The position numbers were made by a program, and so were the translations under genes. The notes under the pieces were generated by a model that was not told where the DNA came from, searched no databases, and saw nothing but the letters and a program-made list of their open reading frames with translations. Source: Kangsaoukella pontilimi (lineage in GTDB: Bacteria; Pseudomonadota; Alphaproteobacteria; Rhodobacterales; Rhodobacteraceae). From it: a stretch of 64,000 nucleotides of DNA. Positions 9,050 through 21,112 of the stretch are shown one piece after another. The DNA is taken from positions 124,001 through 188,000 of the forward strand of contig NZ_WUPT01000002.1 in NCBI RefSeq assembly GCF_009830125.1, in the 5' to 3' direction. Positions within the stretch are counted from its first letter, which is position 1. Each line of letters begins with the position of its first letter.

Positions 9050-9802
9050 CTAGAGCTTCCACCCCGAATGAAGCGCCGCGATGCCCATGGACAGGTTGCG
9101 GTACTTTACCTGATCGAAACCCGCATCCCGGATCATGGCCGCGAAGGTGTCCTGGTCCGGGAATTTCCGGATCGACTCGACAAGGTACTGATAGCTGTCA
9201 CGGTCATTGGCGATGACCTGTCCCATGCGCGGAATCACGTTGTAGGAATAGAGGTCATAGGCCTTCTGCAGTCCCGGATTGGGAAGCTGCGAGAACTCCA
9301 GCACCATCAGCCGTCCGCCGGGTTTCAGCACGCGGTAGGCCTCGCTCAGCGCATCGGGGATACGCGTGACGTTCCGGATGCCGAAGGAAATCGTGTAGAC
9401 GTCAAAGCTGGCATCCTCGAAGGGCAGCGCCATCGCGTCGCCGGTGACCCAGTCCAACCGGTCGCCCAGCGCTTCGGCATCGGCACGTTTGCGGCCCTCG
9501 ATCAGCATGCTTTCGGTCATGTCGCAGACGACCGCCGACGCCACGCCCGCCCGCTTCAGGAAACGGAAGGCGATGTCGCCCGTGCCACCGGCCACATCCA
9601 AAAGACGTTGACCGGCGCGCGGCGCGAGCCAGTCCATCATCGCGTCCTTCCAGAGCCGGTGGATGCCGACCGACATCACGTCGTTCATCACATCATAGCG
9701 CGAGGCGACATTGGTGAAGACACCATGGACCAGTCCGGCCTTTTCGGATTCGGGCACTTCGCGTGCGCCGAAATGCGTTGTCTTGCCCGTATCTTCCGCC
9801 AT
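9050..9802 (-). CDS. ubiE: Demethylmenaquinone/2-polyprenyl-6-methoxy-benzoquinol methyltransferase UbiE
   Basis: 250 residues from the ATG at 9802 ([20 protein letters not shown]); an upstream ATG at 9838 would add 12 basic residues not typical of the family. The SAM-binding motif is [14 protein letters not shown], and the UbiE signatures [14 protein letters not shown] and [14 protein letters not shown] are present. It performs the C-methylation step of ubiquinone synthesis in the cytoplasm or at the membrane. It is followed directly by ubiB and divergent from the gene at 9905. Confidence 0.96.
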   Translation of the reverse strand: MAEDTGKTTHFGAREVPESEKAGLVHGVFTNVASRYDVMNDVMSVGIHRLWKDAMMDWLAPRAGQRLLDVAGGTGDIAFRFLKRAGVASAVVCDMTESMLIEGRKRADAEALGDRLDWVTGDAMALPFEDASFDVYTISFGIRNVTRIPDALSEAYRVLKPGGRLMVLEFSQLPNPGLQKAYDLYSYNVIPRMGQVIANDRDSYQYLVESIRKFPDQDTFAAMIRDAGFDQVKYRNLSMGIAALHSGWKL

Positions 9803-9904
9803 GTCAGCCTGTTGCCTTTTTCCTGTCCCGCCTCTCATATAGCGCGGGTCCCCGCCTTACAATCGCGCCCGGGTGACGCAGAACGGACCTCCGGCAGCCG
9901 CAAC

Positions 9905-10573
9905 ATGATCGCTGTTCTCCGAAATGCCTTGATTCTCGTCCTCGCCTTCGGCGTTTTCGTCGGCATCACGCTGATCCTTCGCGAAGATGTGCCGCCGCCC
10001 GCGTGGCTGCCCTTCGACCCGCAAAAGGACGTCTGGCTTGTGCCGCTGCTCAAGCTCTTCGGGACCGTCCTTTTGGCGCCCCCGCTCGCGGCGCTGATCG
10101 CATCCCTCGTCATGCTGGGCGCCGGGCCGCACCAACGGATCCGACCAGGGCGCGATGCCTCCGGAACAACTGAACTCCGCCTCATCCCCGGCGCGAAATG
10201 GACCGCCGCCGGTCTCGCGCTGATGATGTTCGCGGGCCTCGTCTTTGCCCTGATCGCGGGGGATGAACCGTTCGGCATCTGGCTTTTCGTCTCCCCGATG
10301 CTGGCGGCCTGCCTCTATGGGCTGATCCTCTGTTTCACGGTGCGCGCCCGCTATGACTGCGATGGCCTGTCGTCGATCTACTATCTTCTCCGCTGGCAAA
10401 CGAATGACTGGGCCGATCTTCGGGACATCCGGGTCGATAACGGGCCGGGCGATGTGATTTTTGATTTCGGGGACAAGGGTGTGCAGCGCCTTTCGATCTA
10501 TTATGTGGGCATCGGAGACTGCATGCGCTTCGCCGAGAAACGTGTAAAAGAGATCGACACCGACCATGCCTGA
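9905..10573 (+). CDS. Hypothetical inner-membrane protein
   Basis: 222 residues from the ATG at 9905. Four hydrophobic segments are visible: residues about 3-22 ([20 protein letters not shown]), 43-65, 90-110 and 115-135. A soluble C-terminal part includes [22 protein letters not shown], which resembles a small PH-like domain. I do not recognise a named family. The end overlaps mutM by 8 bases in another frame, so the two are probably co-transcribed. It separates mutM from the ubiE-ubiB pair with which mutM is often divergent in this order. Confidence 0.7.
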   Translation: MIAVLRNALILVLAFGVFVGITLILREDVPPPAWLPFDPQKDVWLVPLLKLFGTVLLAPPLAALIASLVMLGAGPHQRIRPGRDASGTTELRLIPGAKWTAAGLALMMFAGLVFALIAGDEPFGIWLFVSPMLAACLYGLILCFTVRARYDCDGLSSIYYLLRWQTNDWADLRDIRVDNGPGDVIFDFGDKGVQRLSIYYVGIGDCMRFAEKRVKEIDTDHA

Positions 10574-11417
10574 ACTGCCCGAGGTCGAGACCGTCCGGCG
10601 CGGCCTTCTGCCAGCGATGGAGGGCACCGTGATCACGCGCGCCGAGGTCCGGCGGCCCGACCTGCGCTGGCCGTTTCCCGAGCGGATGGCGGAACGGCTG
10701 ACGGGGCAGACCGTGACGGCGCTCCGCCGCCGCTCGAAGTACATTCTGGCCGATCTGTCGGGCGGCGAGACGCTGATCGTGCATCTTGGCATGTCGGGGC
10801 GCATCCTGATCTCGGGCGACCCGCTGGGTCAGTTCCATCACGAGCATCCCGCGCCCGAGAAACACGATCACGTCGTGTTCGAGATGTCGAATGGCGCGCG
10901 GGTCACCTTCAACGACGCCCGCCGCTTCGGCGCGATGGACCTTGCGCCCACCGACGCGGTCGAGACCCATTGGCTTTTGAGCAGCCTTGGCCCCGAGCCC
11001 TTGGGGAACGCCTTTCACGAGGACTATCTCGTCGCGCGGCTCAAGGGGCGCATGACACCGATCAAATCGGCGCTGCTCGATCAGAGAATCGTCGCCGGTC
11101 TGGGCAATATCTATGTCTGCGAGGCGCTGTTCCGGGCGGGGATCTCGCCCATGCGGAAGGCAGGGCGCATTGGCGACGCGCGCGTTCGCGCTCTTGTGCC
11201 CATTATTCGGGCGGTTTTGTCCGAGGCGATCGAGTCCGGCGGCTCCAGCCTGCGGGATTATCGACAGGCGGACGGCGAGCTTGGCTATTTTCAGCATAGT
11301 TTCCAAGTGTATGACCGCGAGGGGCAACCCTGCGTCACGCCGGGCTGCGCGACACCGATCCGAAGGATCGTGCAATCCGGGCGATCCAGCTTCTACTGCC
11401 AGACCTGCCAAAGATAG
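10566..11417 (+). CDS. mutM: Formamidopyrimidine-DNA glycosylase MutM
   Basis: 283 residues starting [13 protein letters not shown], where Pro2 is the catalytic nucleophile and Glu3 the assisting acid. The lysine and H2TH region ([19 protein letters not shown]) and the C-terminal zinc finger (CVTPGCATP ... FYCQTCQR, four cysteines) are all intact. It removes 8-oxoguanine and ring-opened purines and nicks the abasic site. The start overlaps the end of the membrane-protein gene upstream. Confidence 0.98.
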   Translation: MPELPEVETVRRGLLPAMEGTVITRAEVRRPDLRWPFPERMAERLTGQTVTALRRRSKYILADLSGGETLIVHLGMSGRILISGDPLGQFHHEHPAPEKHDHVVFEMSNGARVTFNDARRFGAMDLAPTDAVETHWLLSSLGPEPLGNAFHEDYLVARLKGRMTPIKSALLDQRIVAGLGNIYVCEALFRAGISPMRKAGRIGDARVRALVPIIRAVLSEAIESGGSSLRDYRQADGELGYFQHSFQVYDREGQPCVTPGCATPIRRIVQSGRSSFYCQTCQR

Positions 11418-11480
11418 CTTGATCCCGCCTCAGCGGATGCTAAGCCTTGGCGCTAATGTGAACGGCCGGGACGCGATTTC

Positions 11481-12257
11481 ATGGCGTACAAGACGATCAA
11501 CGTCACCATCGACGACCATATTGCGACGATCCAACTGAACCGCCCCGATGCGATGAACGCGCTCAATGCCGAGCTTCTGTCCGAGTTGGCCAAAGCGGTC
11601 ACCGAGGCGGATCGGAACGAGAAAGTTCGCTGCATCATCCTGACCGGTTCGGAAAAAGCCTTCGCCGCCGGTGCCGACATCAACGAAATGGCCGAGACGA
11701 CCTTCGTCGAAGCCTTCGCGTCGGACATGTTCACGCAAGAGACCGAAGCGCTGATCCGCTGCCGGAAGCCCATCATCGCCGCTGTCGCGGGCTATGCGCT
11801 GGGCGGCGGGTGCGAGCTTGCCATGATGTGCGATTTCATCATTGCCGCGGACACAGCGAAGTTCGGCCAGCCCGAGATCAACCTCGGCACAATGGCCGGG
11901 ATCGGCGGCACGCAGCGCCTGACCCGCGTGGTCGGCAAATCGAAGGCCATGGAGATGCACCTCACAGGGCGTTTCATGGATGCCGAAGAGGCCGAGCGCT
12001 CGGGTCTGGTCAGCCGCGTCGTGCCTGCCAAGAAGCTGATGGAAGAAGCGCAGGCCGCTGCCGCAAAGGTGGCCGAGAAGTCCGCACTGACCGCGATGGC
12101 CGTCAAAGAGGCCGTCAACCGCAGCTACGAGACGACGCTCCGCGAGGGTCTTCTCTTCGAACGGCGGCTGTTCCACGCGCTCTTCGCGACCGAGGATCAG
12201 GCCGAGGGCATGTCCGCCTTCCTCGAGAAACGCCAGGCCCAGTTCCGCGACAAGTAA
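11481..12257 (+). CDS. Enoyl-CoA hydratase
   Basis: 258 residues of the crotonase fold: oxyanion-hole segments [15 protein letters not shown] and [18 protein letters not shown], then the catalytic region [19 protein letters not shown] with two glutamates expected of a hydratase. This matches short-chain mitochondrial-type enoyl-CoA hydratases of fatty-acid beta-oxidation; PaaF/FadB-type substrates cannot be told apart by reading. It stands alone, 63 bases after mutM and 165 bases before rpsT. Confidence 0.92.
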   Translation: MAYKTINVTIDDHIATIQLNRPDAMNALNAELLSELAKAVTEADRNEKVRCIILTGSEKAFAAGADINEMAETTFVEAFASDMFTQETEALIRCRKPIIAAVAGYALGGGCELAMMCDFIIAADTAKFGQPEINLGTMAGIGGTQRLTRVVGKSKAMEMHLTGRFMDAEEAERSGLVSRVVPAKKLMEEAQAAAAKVAEKSALTAMAVKEAVNRSYETTLREGLLFERRLFHALFATEDQAEGMSAFLEKRQAQFRDK

Positions 12258-12422
12258 GCCACCGGGAAAGAATCGGCTTTTCAAACGGCGCGTTTTGTCT
12301 TATGCGCCGCCCGGTACATGCGCGAGAGGCCCGCTCGGCCAGAGACTGCCGGTTGTTGAAACCCGGTGTCGGGTCCCCCGTGCGAACAGGATTTGAACGA
12401 CCCGACGAAAGGGAAACAGACA

Positions 12423-12686
12423 ATGGCAAACTCGCCTCAGTCCAAGAAACGCGCCCGTCAGAACGAGCGCCGCTTCACCATCAACAAAGCCCGCCGCTCG
12501 CGCATCCGCACCTATCTTCGCAAGGTCGAAGAGGCGATCGCCTCGGGTGACAAGGACGCAGCCGCCGCCGCACTTCGCGCCGCTCAGCCCGAGCTGATGC
12601 GCGGCGTGACCAAGGGCGTCTTCCACAAGAACACCGCGTCGCGGAAGATTTCGCGCCTGTCGAGCCGGGTCAAAGCCCTCGGCTGA
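12423..12686 (+). CDS. rpsT: 30S ribosomal protein S20
   Basis: 87 residues from the ATG at 12423 ([17 protein letters not shown]), a typical S20 with lysine/arginine-rich helices and the [15 protein letters not shown] segment. An in-frame ATG at 12366 is rejected because the ribosome site GAAAGGG sits just before 12423. S20 binds 16S rRNA in early 30S assembly. rpsT next to dnaA is a common alphaproteobacterial arrangement. A strong terminator follows. Confidence 0.98.
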   Translation: MANSPQSKKRARQNERRFTINKARRSRIRTYLRKVEEAIASGDKDAAAAALRAAQPELMRGVTKGVFHKNTASRKISRLSSRVKALG

Positions 12687-12710
12687 CGCCGGTCGCACGG
12701 CCAGTTTCGG

Positions 12711-12750
12711 ATGCGCGCCTCCTGTCCCGGGAGGCGCGCATTTTCTTTTC
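12711..12750 (+). terminator. Intrinsic terminator of rpsT
   Basis: A perfect 12-bp stem (arms 12711-12722 and 12730-12741) with a 7-base loop, followed by a T-rich stretch to 12750, 25 bases after the rpsT stop. Confidence 0.93.
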
Positions 12751-12772
12751 ATGGCCCAAATATCGGACGCCA

Positions 12773-12880
12773 TTCTGCAATTTTGTCACCGCTCCGGGAT
12801 TCGTTTCTGCAATTGCAGAGTCAAGCGCAAAGGTCTGTTGCCTGAGACCTGAACCGATGACTAGCTAGTACCTGCGATTC
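12773..12880. promoter_or_regulatory. Repeat/palindrome cluster upstream of rhodanese-dnaA
   Basis: The 156-bp gap between the rpsT terminator and the rhodanese start is AT-richer than its surroundings. The 10-mer TTCTGCAATT occurs at 12773-12782 and 12805-12814, exactly 32 bases apart. The second copy is part of a perfect 12-base palindrome CTGCAATTGCAG (12807-12818). Three GANTC sites (12798-12802, 12818-12822, 12876-12880), the CcrM methylation sequence, lie in the same stretch. No DnaA box of the TTATCCACA type is visible. A regulatory role is inferred. Confidence 0.45.
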
Positions 12881-12906
12881 ACATCGTCCTTGGGGGGACA
12901 TGGTCA

Positions 12907-13356
12907 ATGAGAGCGGGGTCTCGCCCGCCCGTCGGAGAAGTTAATCCCGACGGAGCGTGGCAGATTTTGAGGGAGCAACCTTCTGCTCGCCTTGTTGATG
13001 TCAGGACACGCGCCGAGTGGGGATTCGTGGGCGTTCCTGATTTGGAAGAGGTCGGGCATGAGACGGTTTTCGTCGAATGGGCGGCTTTTCCTGACATGTC
13101 CATCAACCCGCGCTTTGTCGCGGAGGTTCTGGAAGCTGTCGGAGGAGGCAACTCCGGCCCGCTTCTGTTCCTTTGCCGATCGGGCGCGCGATCCCTGCGG
13201 GCTGCCGCCGCAGTGCATGACCACCTGTCGCGAGACGGGCGTAATGTCACTTGCTTGAACGTAGCCGAAGGTTTCGAGGGCGATCTGGATCCGCAGGGAC
13301 ACCGGGGCGGCCTCAATGGATGGAAGGCCCGGGGGCTGGCATGGCGCCAGTCTTGA
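12907..13356 (+). CDS. Rhodanese-like domain protein
   Basis: 149 residues with a single rhodanese domain: substrate-loop start ARLVDVRTRAEWGFVGVPDL and active-site loop LFLCRSGARSLRAA, in which the cysteine is the persulfide-carrying residue. Single-domain rhodaneses transfer sulfane sulfur; the partner is unknown. GGGGGG lies 10 bases before the ATG. It sits 36 bases upstream of dnaA on the same strand, so the two may share a transcript. That placement between rpsT and dnaA is worth noting. Confidence 0.9.
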   Translation: MRAGSRPPVGEVNPDGAWQILREQPSARLVDVRTRAEWGFVGVPDLEEVGHETVFVEWAAFPDMSINPRFVAEVLEAVGGGNSGPLLFLCRSGARSLRAAAAVHDHLSRDGRNVTCLNVAEGFEGDLDPQGHRGGLNGWKARGLAWRQS

Positions 13357-13392
13357 TAACAACAATGATGACGGACGACGGGTCGAACAAAA

Positions 13393-14766
13393 ATGACAAA
13401 CGAAACCTGGGGACAGATACAGGACGAGTTGCTTAAGTCGGTCGGAAGAAACAATTACGTCAACTGGATCGAACCGCTCGAATTCTCGGGTCTGGACGAC
13501 AGCGGCGTGGCAACCTTTCTGGTGCCGACGCAGTTTATGGGAAACTGGGTTTCGCGCAATTTCGGTGAACAGATCCGTCATCAGCTTTCCGCTGCCGGAG
13601 AGCGCGTCGTGCGGGTGGAATTCACCGTTCCCAATCCGCGGGGCGACAAACCCGCCGCCGCGAAGATAGCGTCCAAGCCAGCCGGCAAAGCCATCAGGTC
13701 GGTGAAGACCGCCAAGGATGACGAGCTTCCGGGCGCGCCGCTCGACCAGCGTTTCACCTTCGATACATTCGTCGTCGGCAAACCCAACGAGCTGGCCCAT
13801 GCCGCCGCTCGCCGCGTGGCCGAAGGCGGTACGGTCACCTTCAACCCGCTGTTCCTTTACGGCGGCGTCGGCCTTGGTAAGACGCACCTGATGCACGCTA
13901 TTGCATGGGAGCTTCAGAAGAAATCTCCCGATCTGCGTGTCGTCTACCTGTCTGCCGAACAGTTCATGTACCGCTTTGTGCAGGCGCTGCGGGACAAGGA
14001 CATGATCGCGTTCAAGCAGCTTTTCCGGTCGGTTGATGTGCTGATGATCGACGATGTGCAGTTCATCGCCGGCAAGGACGCCACGCAGGAAGAGTTCTTC
14101 CATACGTTCAACGCGCTGGTGGATCAGAACAAACAGATCATCGTTTCATCCGACCGCGCGCCCACCGAGATTTCCGGCATCGAGGACCGGATCGTCAGCC
14201 GCCTTCAGTCAGGTCTTGTCGTCGACCTGCACCCGACCAATTACGAGCTTCGCCTCGGCATTCTTCAGCAAAAGATCGAACAGTATTCCGAGCAATTCCC
14301 GAACCTCGTGATCTCGGACGGTGTGCTCGAATTCCTCGCGCATCGGATTTCCACCAACGTCCGCGTTCTGGAAGGCGCGCTGATGCGGCTTTTCGCCTTC
14401 GGCGCACTTGTCGGCCGCGAAATTACTCTGGAGCTGACCCAGGACTGTCTCGCCGACATTCTGCGCGCCTCGGACCGCAAGATCACGGTCGAGGAAATCC
14501 AGCGCAAGGTCAGCGAGCATTTCAATATCCGCCTCAGCGACCTGATCGGGCCGAAGCGTGTTCGCACCTTCGCCCGGCCCCGCCAGATGGCGATGTACCT
14601 GTCCAAGCAACTGACCTCGCGGTCCCTGCCCGAGATCGGGCGGCGTTTCGGCGGGCGTGATCACACGACGGTCATGCATGGCGTCCGCAAGATCGAGGAG
14701 CTCATGCAGAAGGACAGCCAGATCGCCGACGATCTGGAGCTTTTGCGCCGCGCTCTCGAAGCCTGA
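13393..14766 (+). CDS. dnaA: Chromosomal replication initiator DnaA
   Basis: 457 residues with all four domains: the N-terminal interaction domain (GRNNYVNWIEPLEF), a variable linker (about residues 85-115), the AAA+ core with Walker A GGVGLGKTHLMHA and Walker B MIDDVQF, and the C-terminal DNA-binding domain FARPRQMAMYLSKQL ... GGRDHTTVMHGVRKIEEL. It opens the replication origin. It heads dnaA-dnaN-recF; a 7-bp inverted repeat (14789-14795/14808-14814) lies in the gap to dnaN. Confidence 0.99.
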   Translation: MTNETWGQIQDELLKSVGRNNYVNWIEPLEFSGLDDSGVATFLVPTQFMGNWVSRNFGEQIRHQLSAAGERVVRVEFTVPNPRGDKPAAAKIASKPAGKAIRSVKTAKDDELPGAPLDQRFTFDTFVVGKPNELAHAAARRVAEGGTVTFNPLFLYGGVGLGKTHLMHAIAWELQKKSPDLRVVYLSAEQFMYRFVQALRDKDMIAFKQLFRSVDVLMIDDVQFIAGKDATQEEFFHTFNALVDQNKQIIVSSDRAPTEISGIEDRIVSRLQSGLVVDLHPTNYELRLGILQQKIEQYSEQFPNLVISDGVLEFLAHRISTNVRVLEGALMRLFAFGALVGREITLELTQDCLADILRASDRKITVEEIQRKVSEHFNIRLSDLIGPKRVRTFARPRQMAMYLSKQLTSRSLPEIGRRFGGRDHTTVMHGVRKIEELMQKDSQIADDLELLRRALEA

Positions 14767-14900
14767 GCCACCTTCACGGCCCTTATTCGTCCGGGACGGC
14801 TTGACGCCCCGGACGCTTGGCCCGAAAGTCCCGAAAACTATTGCGCGGGCTGGGAAAACCGATAGGTTTTTCGTCCCGGCAGCTGAGGGAGCACAGGGCG

Positions 14901-16019
14901 ATGAAACTCTCGATCGAACGCGGCGCGCTTTTGAAAGCGGTCGGACAGGCGCAGTCCGTGGTCGAGCGGCGGAATACCATTCCGATCCTTGCCAACGTCC
15001 TGATCGAAGCCGAGGGCGACACGGTCCGCTTCCGCGCCACTGATCTGGACATCGAAGTGGTGGACGATGCGCCGGCCAAGGTCGAACGCGCGGGCGCGAC
15101 GACGGTCAGCGCCGTTACTCTGCACGAGATCGTCCGCAAACTGCCCGACGGCGCGCTGGTGACGCTGACCGATGATGGCGCATCCGGCCGCATGATGGTG
15201 GATGCCGGGCGCTCGAACTTTTCGCTGGCGACGCTGCCGCGCGAAGATTTTCCTGTGATGGCCTCCTCCGAATACGAGTCGAATTTTTCGGCCAAGGCTC
15301 CGGTCCTGCGCCGGCTCTTCGACAAGTCGAAATTCGCGATCTCGACGGAAGAGACGCGCTATTATTTGAACGGCGTCTACATGCACGTGGCGGATGCCGA
15401 CGGTGCGCAGGTGCTGCGCTGCGTGGCAACGGACGGGCATCGGCTGGCCCGGATCGACGCACCGCTGCCCGAGGGCGCGGCAAATATGCCCGGCGTGATC
15501 GTCCCGCGTAAAACGGTGGGCGAGCTGCGCAAGCTTCTGGACGACGACGAGGCGGAGATCGCGGTCAGCGTGAGCGAAACCAAGGTACGCTTTGCAGCGC
15601 CCGGCATCACGCTGACCTCCAAGGTCATCGACGGTACCTTCCCCGATTACAGCCGCGTCATCCCGTCCGGGAACACCCGCCGGCTGGAGGTCGACGCCGC
15701 CGAATTCGCGCAGGCAGTGGACCGTGTCGCCACGGTGTCGTCCGAACGCTCGCGCGCGGTCAAGATGGCGCTGGACGAGGACCGTCTGGTCCTGTCGGTC
15801 AACGCCCCCGACAGCGGCGCGGCCGAGGAAGAGCTGGCCGTGGCCTATGGCGACGACGCACTCGAGATCGGGTTCAATGCCAAGTACCTGTTGGAGATCG
15901 CCAGCCAGGTGGACCGGGAGAACGCGGTGTTTCTGTTCAACTCTGCGGGCGATCCGACGCTGATGCGCGAAGGCAACGACCAGACGGCGGTCTATGTCGT
16001 GATGCCGATGCGCGTGTAA
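14901..16019 (+). CDS. dnaN: DNA polymerase III beta subunit (sliding clamp)
   Basis: 372 residues from the ATG at 14901 (KLSIERGALLKAVGQAQSVVERRNTIPIL), preceded by GAGGGAG. The three repeated clamp domains are present; the C-terminus ends in AVYVVMPMRV, the universal VMPMR motif of the peptide-binding pocket. It forms the ring that tethers polymerase to DNA. It lies downstream of dnaA with a 134-bp gap. Confidence 0.98.
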   Translation: MKLSIERGALLKAVGQAQSVVERRNTIPILANVLIEAEGDTVRFRATDLDIEVVDDAPAKVERAGATTVSAVTLHEIVRKLPDGALVTLTDDGASGRMMVDAGRSNFSLATLPREDFPVMASSEYESNFSAKAPVLRRLFDKSKFAISTEETRYYLNGVYMHVADADGAQVLRCVATDGHRLARIDAPLPEGAANMPGVIVPRKTVGELRKLLDDDEAEIAVSVSETKVRFAAPGITLTSKVIDGTFPDYSRVIPSGNTRRLEVDAAEFAQAVDRVATVSSERSRAVKMALDEDRLVLSVNAPDSGAAEEELAVAYGDDALEIGFNAKYLLEIASQVDRENAVFLFNSAGDPTLMREGNDQTAVYVVMPMRV

Positions 16020-16069
16020 GACCGCTCTGCGGTCTTCGCCTCCGGCGGGAGTATTTTCGCCAAGAAGAA
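16020..16069. repeat. Intergenic hairpin element between dnaN and recF
   Basis: Two short palindromes in tandem: a 6-bp stem with a 3-base loop (16020-16025/16029-16034), then CGCC-TCC-GGCG followed by GGAGTATTTT. The second part resembles a sequence I remember as common between genes in Rhodobacteraceae; I cannot count copies from one window. It could be a weak terminator after dnaN or a dispersed element. Confidence 0.4.
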
Positions 16070-16076
16070 AGGGCGG

Positions 16077-17168
16077 GTGATGCAGGCCCCTGCCGTCACC
16101 GAACTCATGCTGTCGCATTTCCGGTCGCACCGGCTGACCCGGCTGTCGCTCGACGGCCGGCCGGTTGCGATTCACGGGCCCAACGGGGCGGGCAAGACCA
16201 ACATCCTGGAAGCCGTGTCGCTCTTGTCGCCGGGGCGCGGTCTCAGACGGGCGGCGGCGGAGGAATTCATCCGCCGTCCCGAGGCGATCGGCTGGAAGAT
16301 CACGGCGGATCTGGCCGGGCGCGAGGTCGGGACCGGCGCCGAACCGGGCCAGCCGCGCACGGTGACGATAGACGGCAAGACCGCGCCACAGGTGGCGCTA
16401 TCCGGAATCGCGCGCGTAGTCTGGCTGGTACCCTCCATGGACCGGCTCTGGATCGAAGGAGCCGAGGGGCGGCGTCGGTTCCTGGACCGACTGACCATGA
16501 GCTTTGCGCCCGACCACGCGCAGTCCGTCCTGACCTATGAAAAGGCCATGCGTGAGCGGAACAGGCTTCTGAAGGACATGGTGCGGGATGCCCATTGGTA
16601 CCACGCGTTGGAACGGACCATGGGAGAGGCGGGCGCGGCCATTACGGCGGCGCGGCGCGCGGCGCTCACCCGTCTGGCCGAGGCGCAGGAGGGCGCGGAA
16701 ACCGCCTTCCCCGCCGCTGAACTGAGCCTGACGCACCCCGAGGGCGACCTGCCCGAGGAGAGCGACGCCCTGACTGCCGCACTGGCTGATGGGCGGGGGA
16801 CGGATCTGCGCGCCGGACGCACGCTGACTGGGCCGCACCGGGTGGATCTGAGCGCTGTCTACACCGCCAAGGGGGTGCCAGCCGGACAATGCTCGACCGG
16901 CGAACAGAAGGCGCTTCTGGTGTCTCTCATCCTGACCAATGCACGGGCACTTGCGGAAGATACGGGCGCGCCGCCTCTGATTTTGCTCGACGAGGTCGCG
17001 GCGCATCTGGACGCCGGCCGCCGCGCTGCGCTTTATGACGAAATCTGCGCGCTTGGCGCACAGGCCTGGATGACCGGCACTGGGCCGGAACTGTTCGAAG
17101 ACCTGTCGACCCGCGCGCAATTCCTTGCCGTGATCGAGCGGGACGGCATCTCTGAGGTGGGATCGTGA
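16077..17168 (+). CDS. recF: DNA replication/repair protein RecF
   Basis: 363 residues from GTG at 16077; the next codon, ATG at 16080, is an equally good start. Walker A is IHGPNGAGKTNILEAVSLLSPG, with SMC-like signature CSTGEQKALLVSLIL and Walker B PPLILLDEVAAHLD. RecF loads RecA at single-strand gaps. Its last bases overlap the LysE-family gene by GTGA, so the two are coupled. Confidence 0.96.
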   Translation: MMQAPAVTELMLSHFRSHRLTRLSLDGRPVAIHGPNGAGKTNILEAVSLLSPGRGLRRAAAEEFIRRPEAIGWKITADLAGREVGTGAEPGQPRTVTIDGKTAPQVALSGIARVVWLVPSMDRLWIEGAEGRRRFLDRLTMSFAPDHAQSVLTYEKAMRERNRLLKDMVRDAHWYHALERTMGEAGAAITAARRAALTRLAEAQEGAETAFPAAELSLTHPEGDLPEESDALTAALADGRGTDLRAGRTLTGPHRVDLSAVYTAKGVPAGQCSTGEQKALLVSLILTNARALAEDTGAPPLILLDEVAAHLDAGRRAALYDEICALGAQAWMTGTGPELFEDLSTRAQFLAVIERDGISEVGS

Positions 17169-17785
17169 CCATTACGTTTATCGACGCCGCGCTATACGCC
17201 GGTGCGCTTCTGATCCTGTTCCTGACACCAGGCCCTGTCTGGGTCGCGCTGACGGCGCGCGCTTTGTCGGGCGGTTTCAACGCGGCATGGCCGCTGGCCT
17301 TCGGGGTCGTTGTGGGCGACGTGCTCTGGCCGCTTCTTGCGATCCTCGGTGTGACGTGGATCGTGTCGGTCTTCTCGGGCTTCATGACGGTTCTCACATG
17401 GGTGGCGAGCCTCGTCTTCCTGACCATGGGCGCGCTTCTGATCCGGAACCGGGACAAGAGCATCGCGTCGGACAGCCGGCTCACGCGGCCGGGCATGTGG
17501 GCCGGTTTCCTGGCCGGGATGGCCGTGATCCTGGGCAACCCCAAGGCGATCCTGTTCTACATGGGGGTTCTGCCGGGGTTCTTCGACCTGACGGCACTGA
17601 CCTGGGGTGACATCGCAATCATCTGCTTTCTGTCCTTCATCGTCCCGCTTCTGGGGAACCTGTCGCTTGCCGTCTTCATCGGTCGGGCACGTCGGCTGCT
17701 GACCTCACCCCGCGCCCTGAAGCGGACGAACGTGATCTCGGGCATCCTGCTGATCGCGGTCGGACTGATCATTCCCTTCACATGA
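17165..17785 (+). CDS. LysE/RhtB family amino-acid exporter
   Basis: 206 residues with about six hydrophobic segments. The N-terminal motif LILFLTPGPVWVALTARALSGG is the LysE/RhtB signature (TPGP), followed by GVVVGDVLW and GNPKAILFYMGVLPGFFD. These inner-membrane proteins export amino acids such as lysine, threonine or homoserine lactone; the substrate cannot be told here. The gene starts inside the recF stop (GTG start). Confidence 0.88.
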   Translation: MTITFIDAALYAGALLILFLTPGPVWVALTARALSGGFNAAWPLAFGVVVGDVLWPLLAILGVTWIVSVFSGFMTVLTWVASLVFLTMGALLIRNRDKSIASDSRLTRPGMWAGFLAGMAVILGNPKAILFYMGVLPGFFDLTALTWGDIAIICFLSFIVPLLGNLSLAVFIGRARRLLTSPRALKRTNVISGILLIAVGLIIPFT

Positions 17786-17787
17786 AA

Positions 17788-17813
17788 AGGCCGCGCCCGT
17801 CTGGGCGCGGCCT
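17788..17813 (-). terminator. Shared terminator for convergent genes
   Basis: A perfect 11-bp stem (17788-17798/17803-17813) with a 4-base loop. On the minus strand it is followed by TTTT, so it best serves the gene at 17835-18317; on the plus strand only a weak T stretch follows for the exporter gene. Confidence 0.85.
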
Positions 17814-17834
17814 CTGTCGTGGCGATGATCCGGA

Positions 17835-21001
<3,167 letters not shown>

Positions 21002-21003
21002 TG

Positions 21004-21033
21004 CCAAGAGGGGCTGGCGAGGCGGCCCCTTGG
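21004..21033 (+). terminator. Hairpin after gyrB
   Basis: Arms CCAA-(GA)-GGGG at 21004-21013 and CCCCTTGG at 21026-21033 pair with a 2-base bulge, starting 3 bases after the gyrB stop. There is no T run, so termination is uncertain. Confidence 0.4.
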
Positions 21034-21112
21034 CCTAGCAGCGATTAGGCTTCCTGAAACCCTTTCCCGTTAGACGAAGCGCCGGGTGGGCGCGTCTAGC
21101 GAGAGAAAGAAT

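Noticed and set aside
8024-9904. Long plus-strand frame antisense to ubiB and ubiE, continuous with the gene at 9905
   Set aside because: Only the part from ATG 9905 has protein-like character; the rest mirrors ubiB/ubiE.
12687-12906. Replication origin (oriC)
   Set aside because: No TTATCCACA-type DnaA boxes or unwinding repeats seen near dnaA; the repeat cluster noted has a different sequence. The origin may lie elsewhere.
14838-16175. 445-codon frame antisense to dnaN
   Set aside because: Mirror of the dnaN gene; no domain, no ribosome site.
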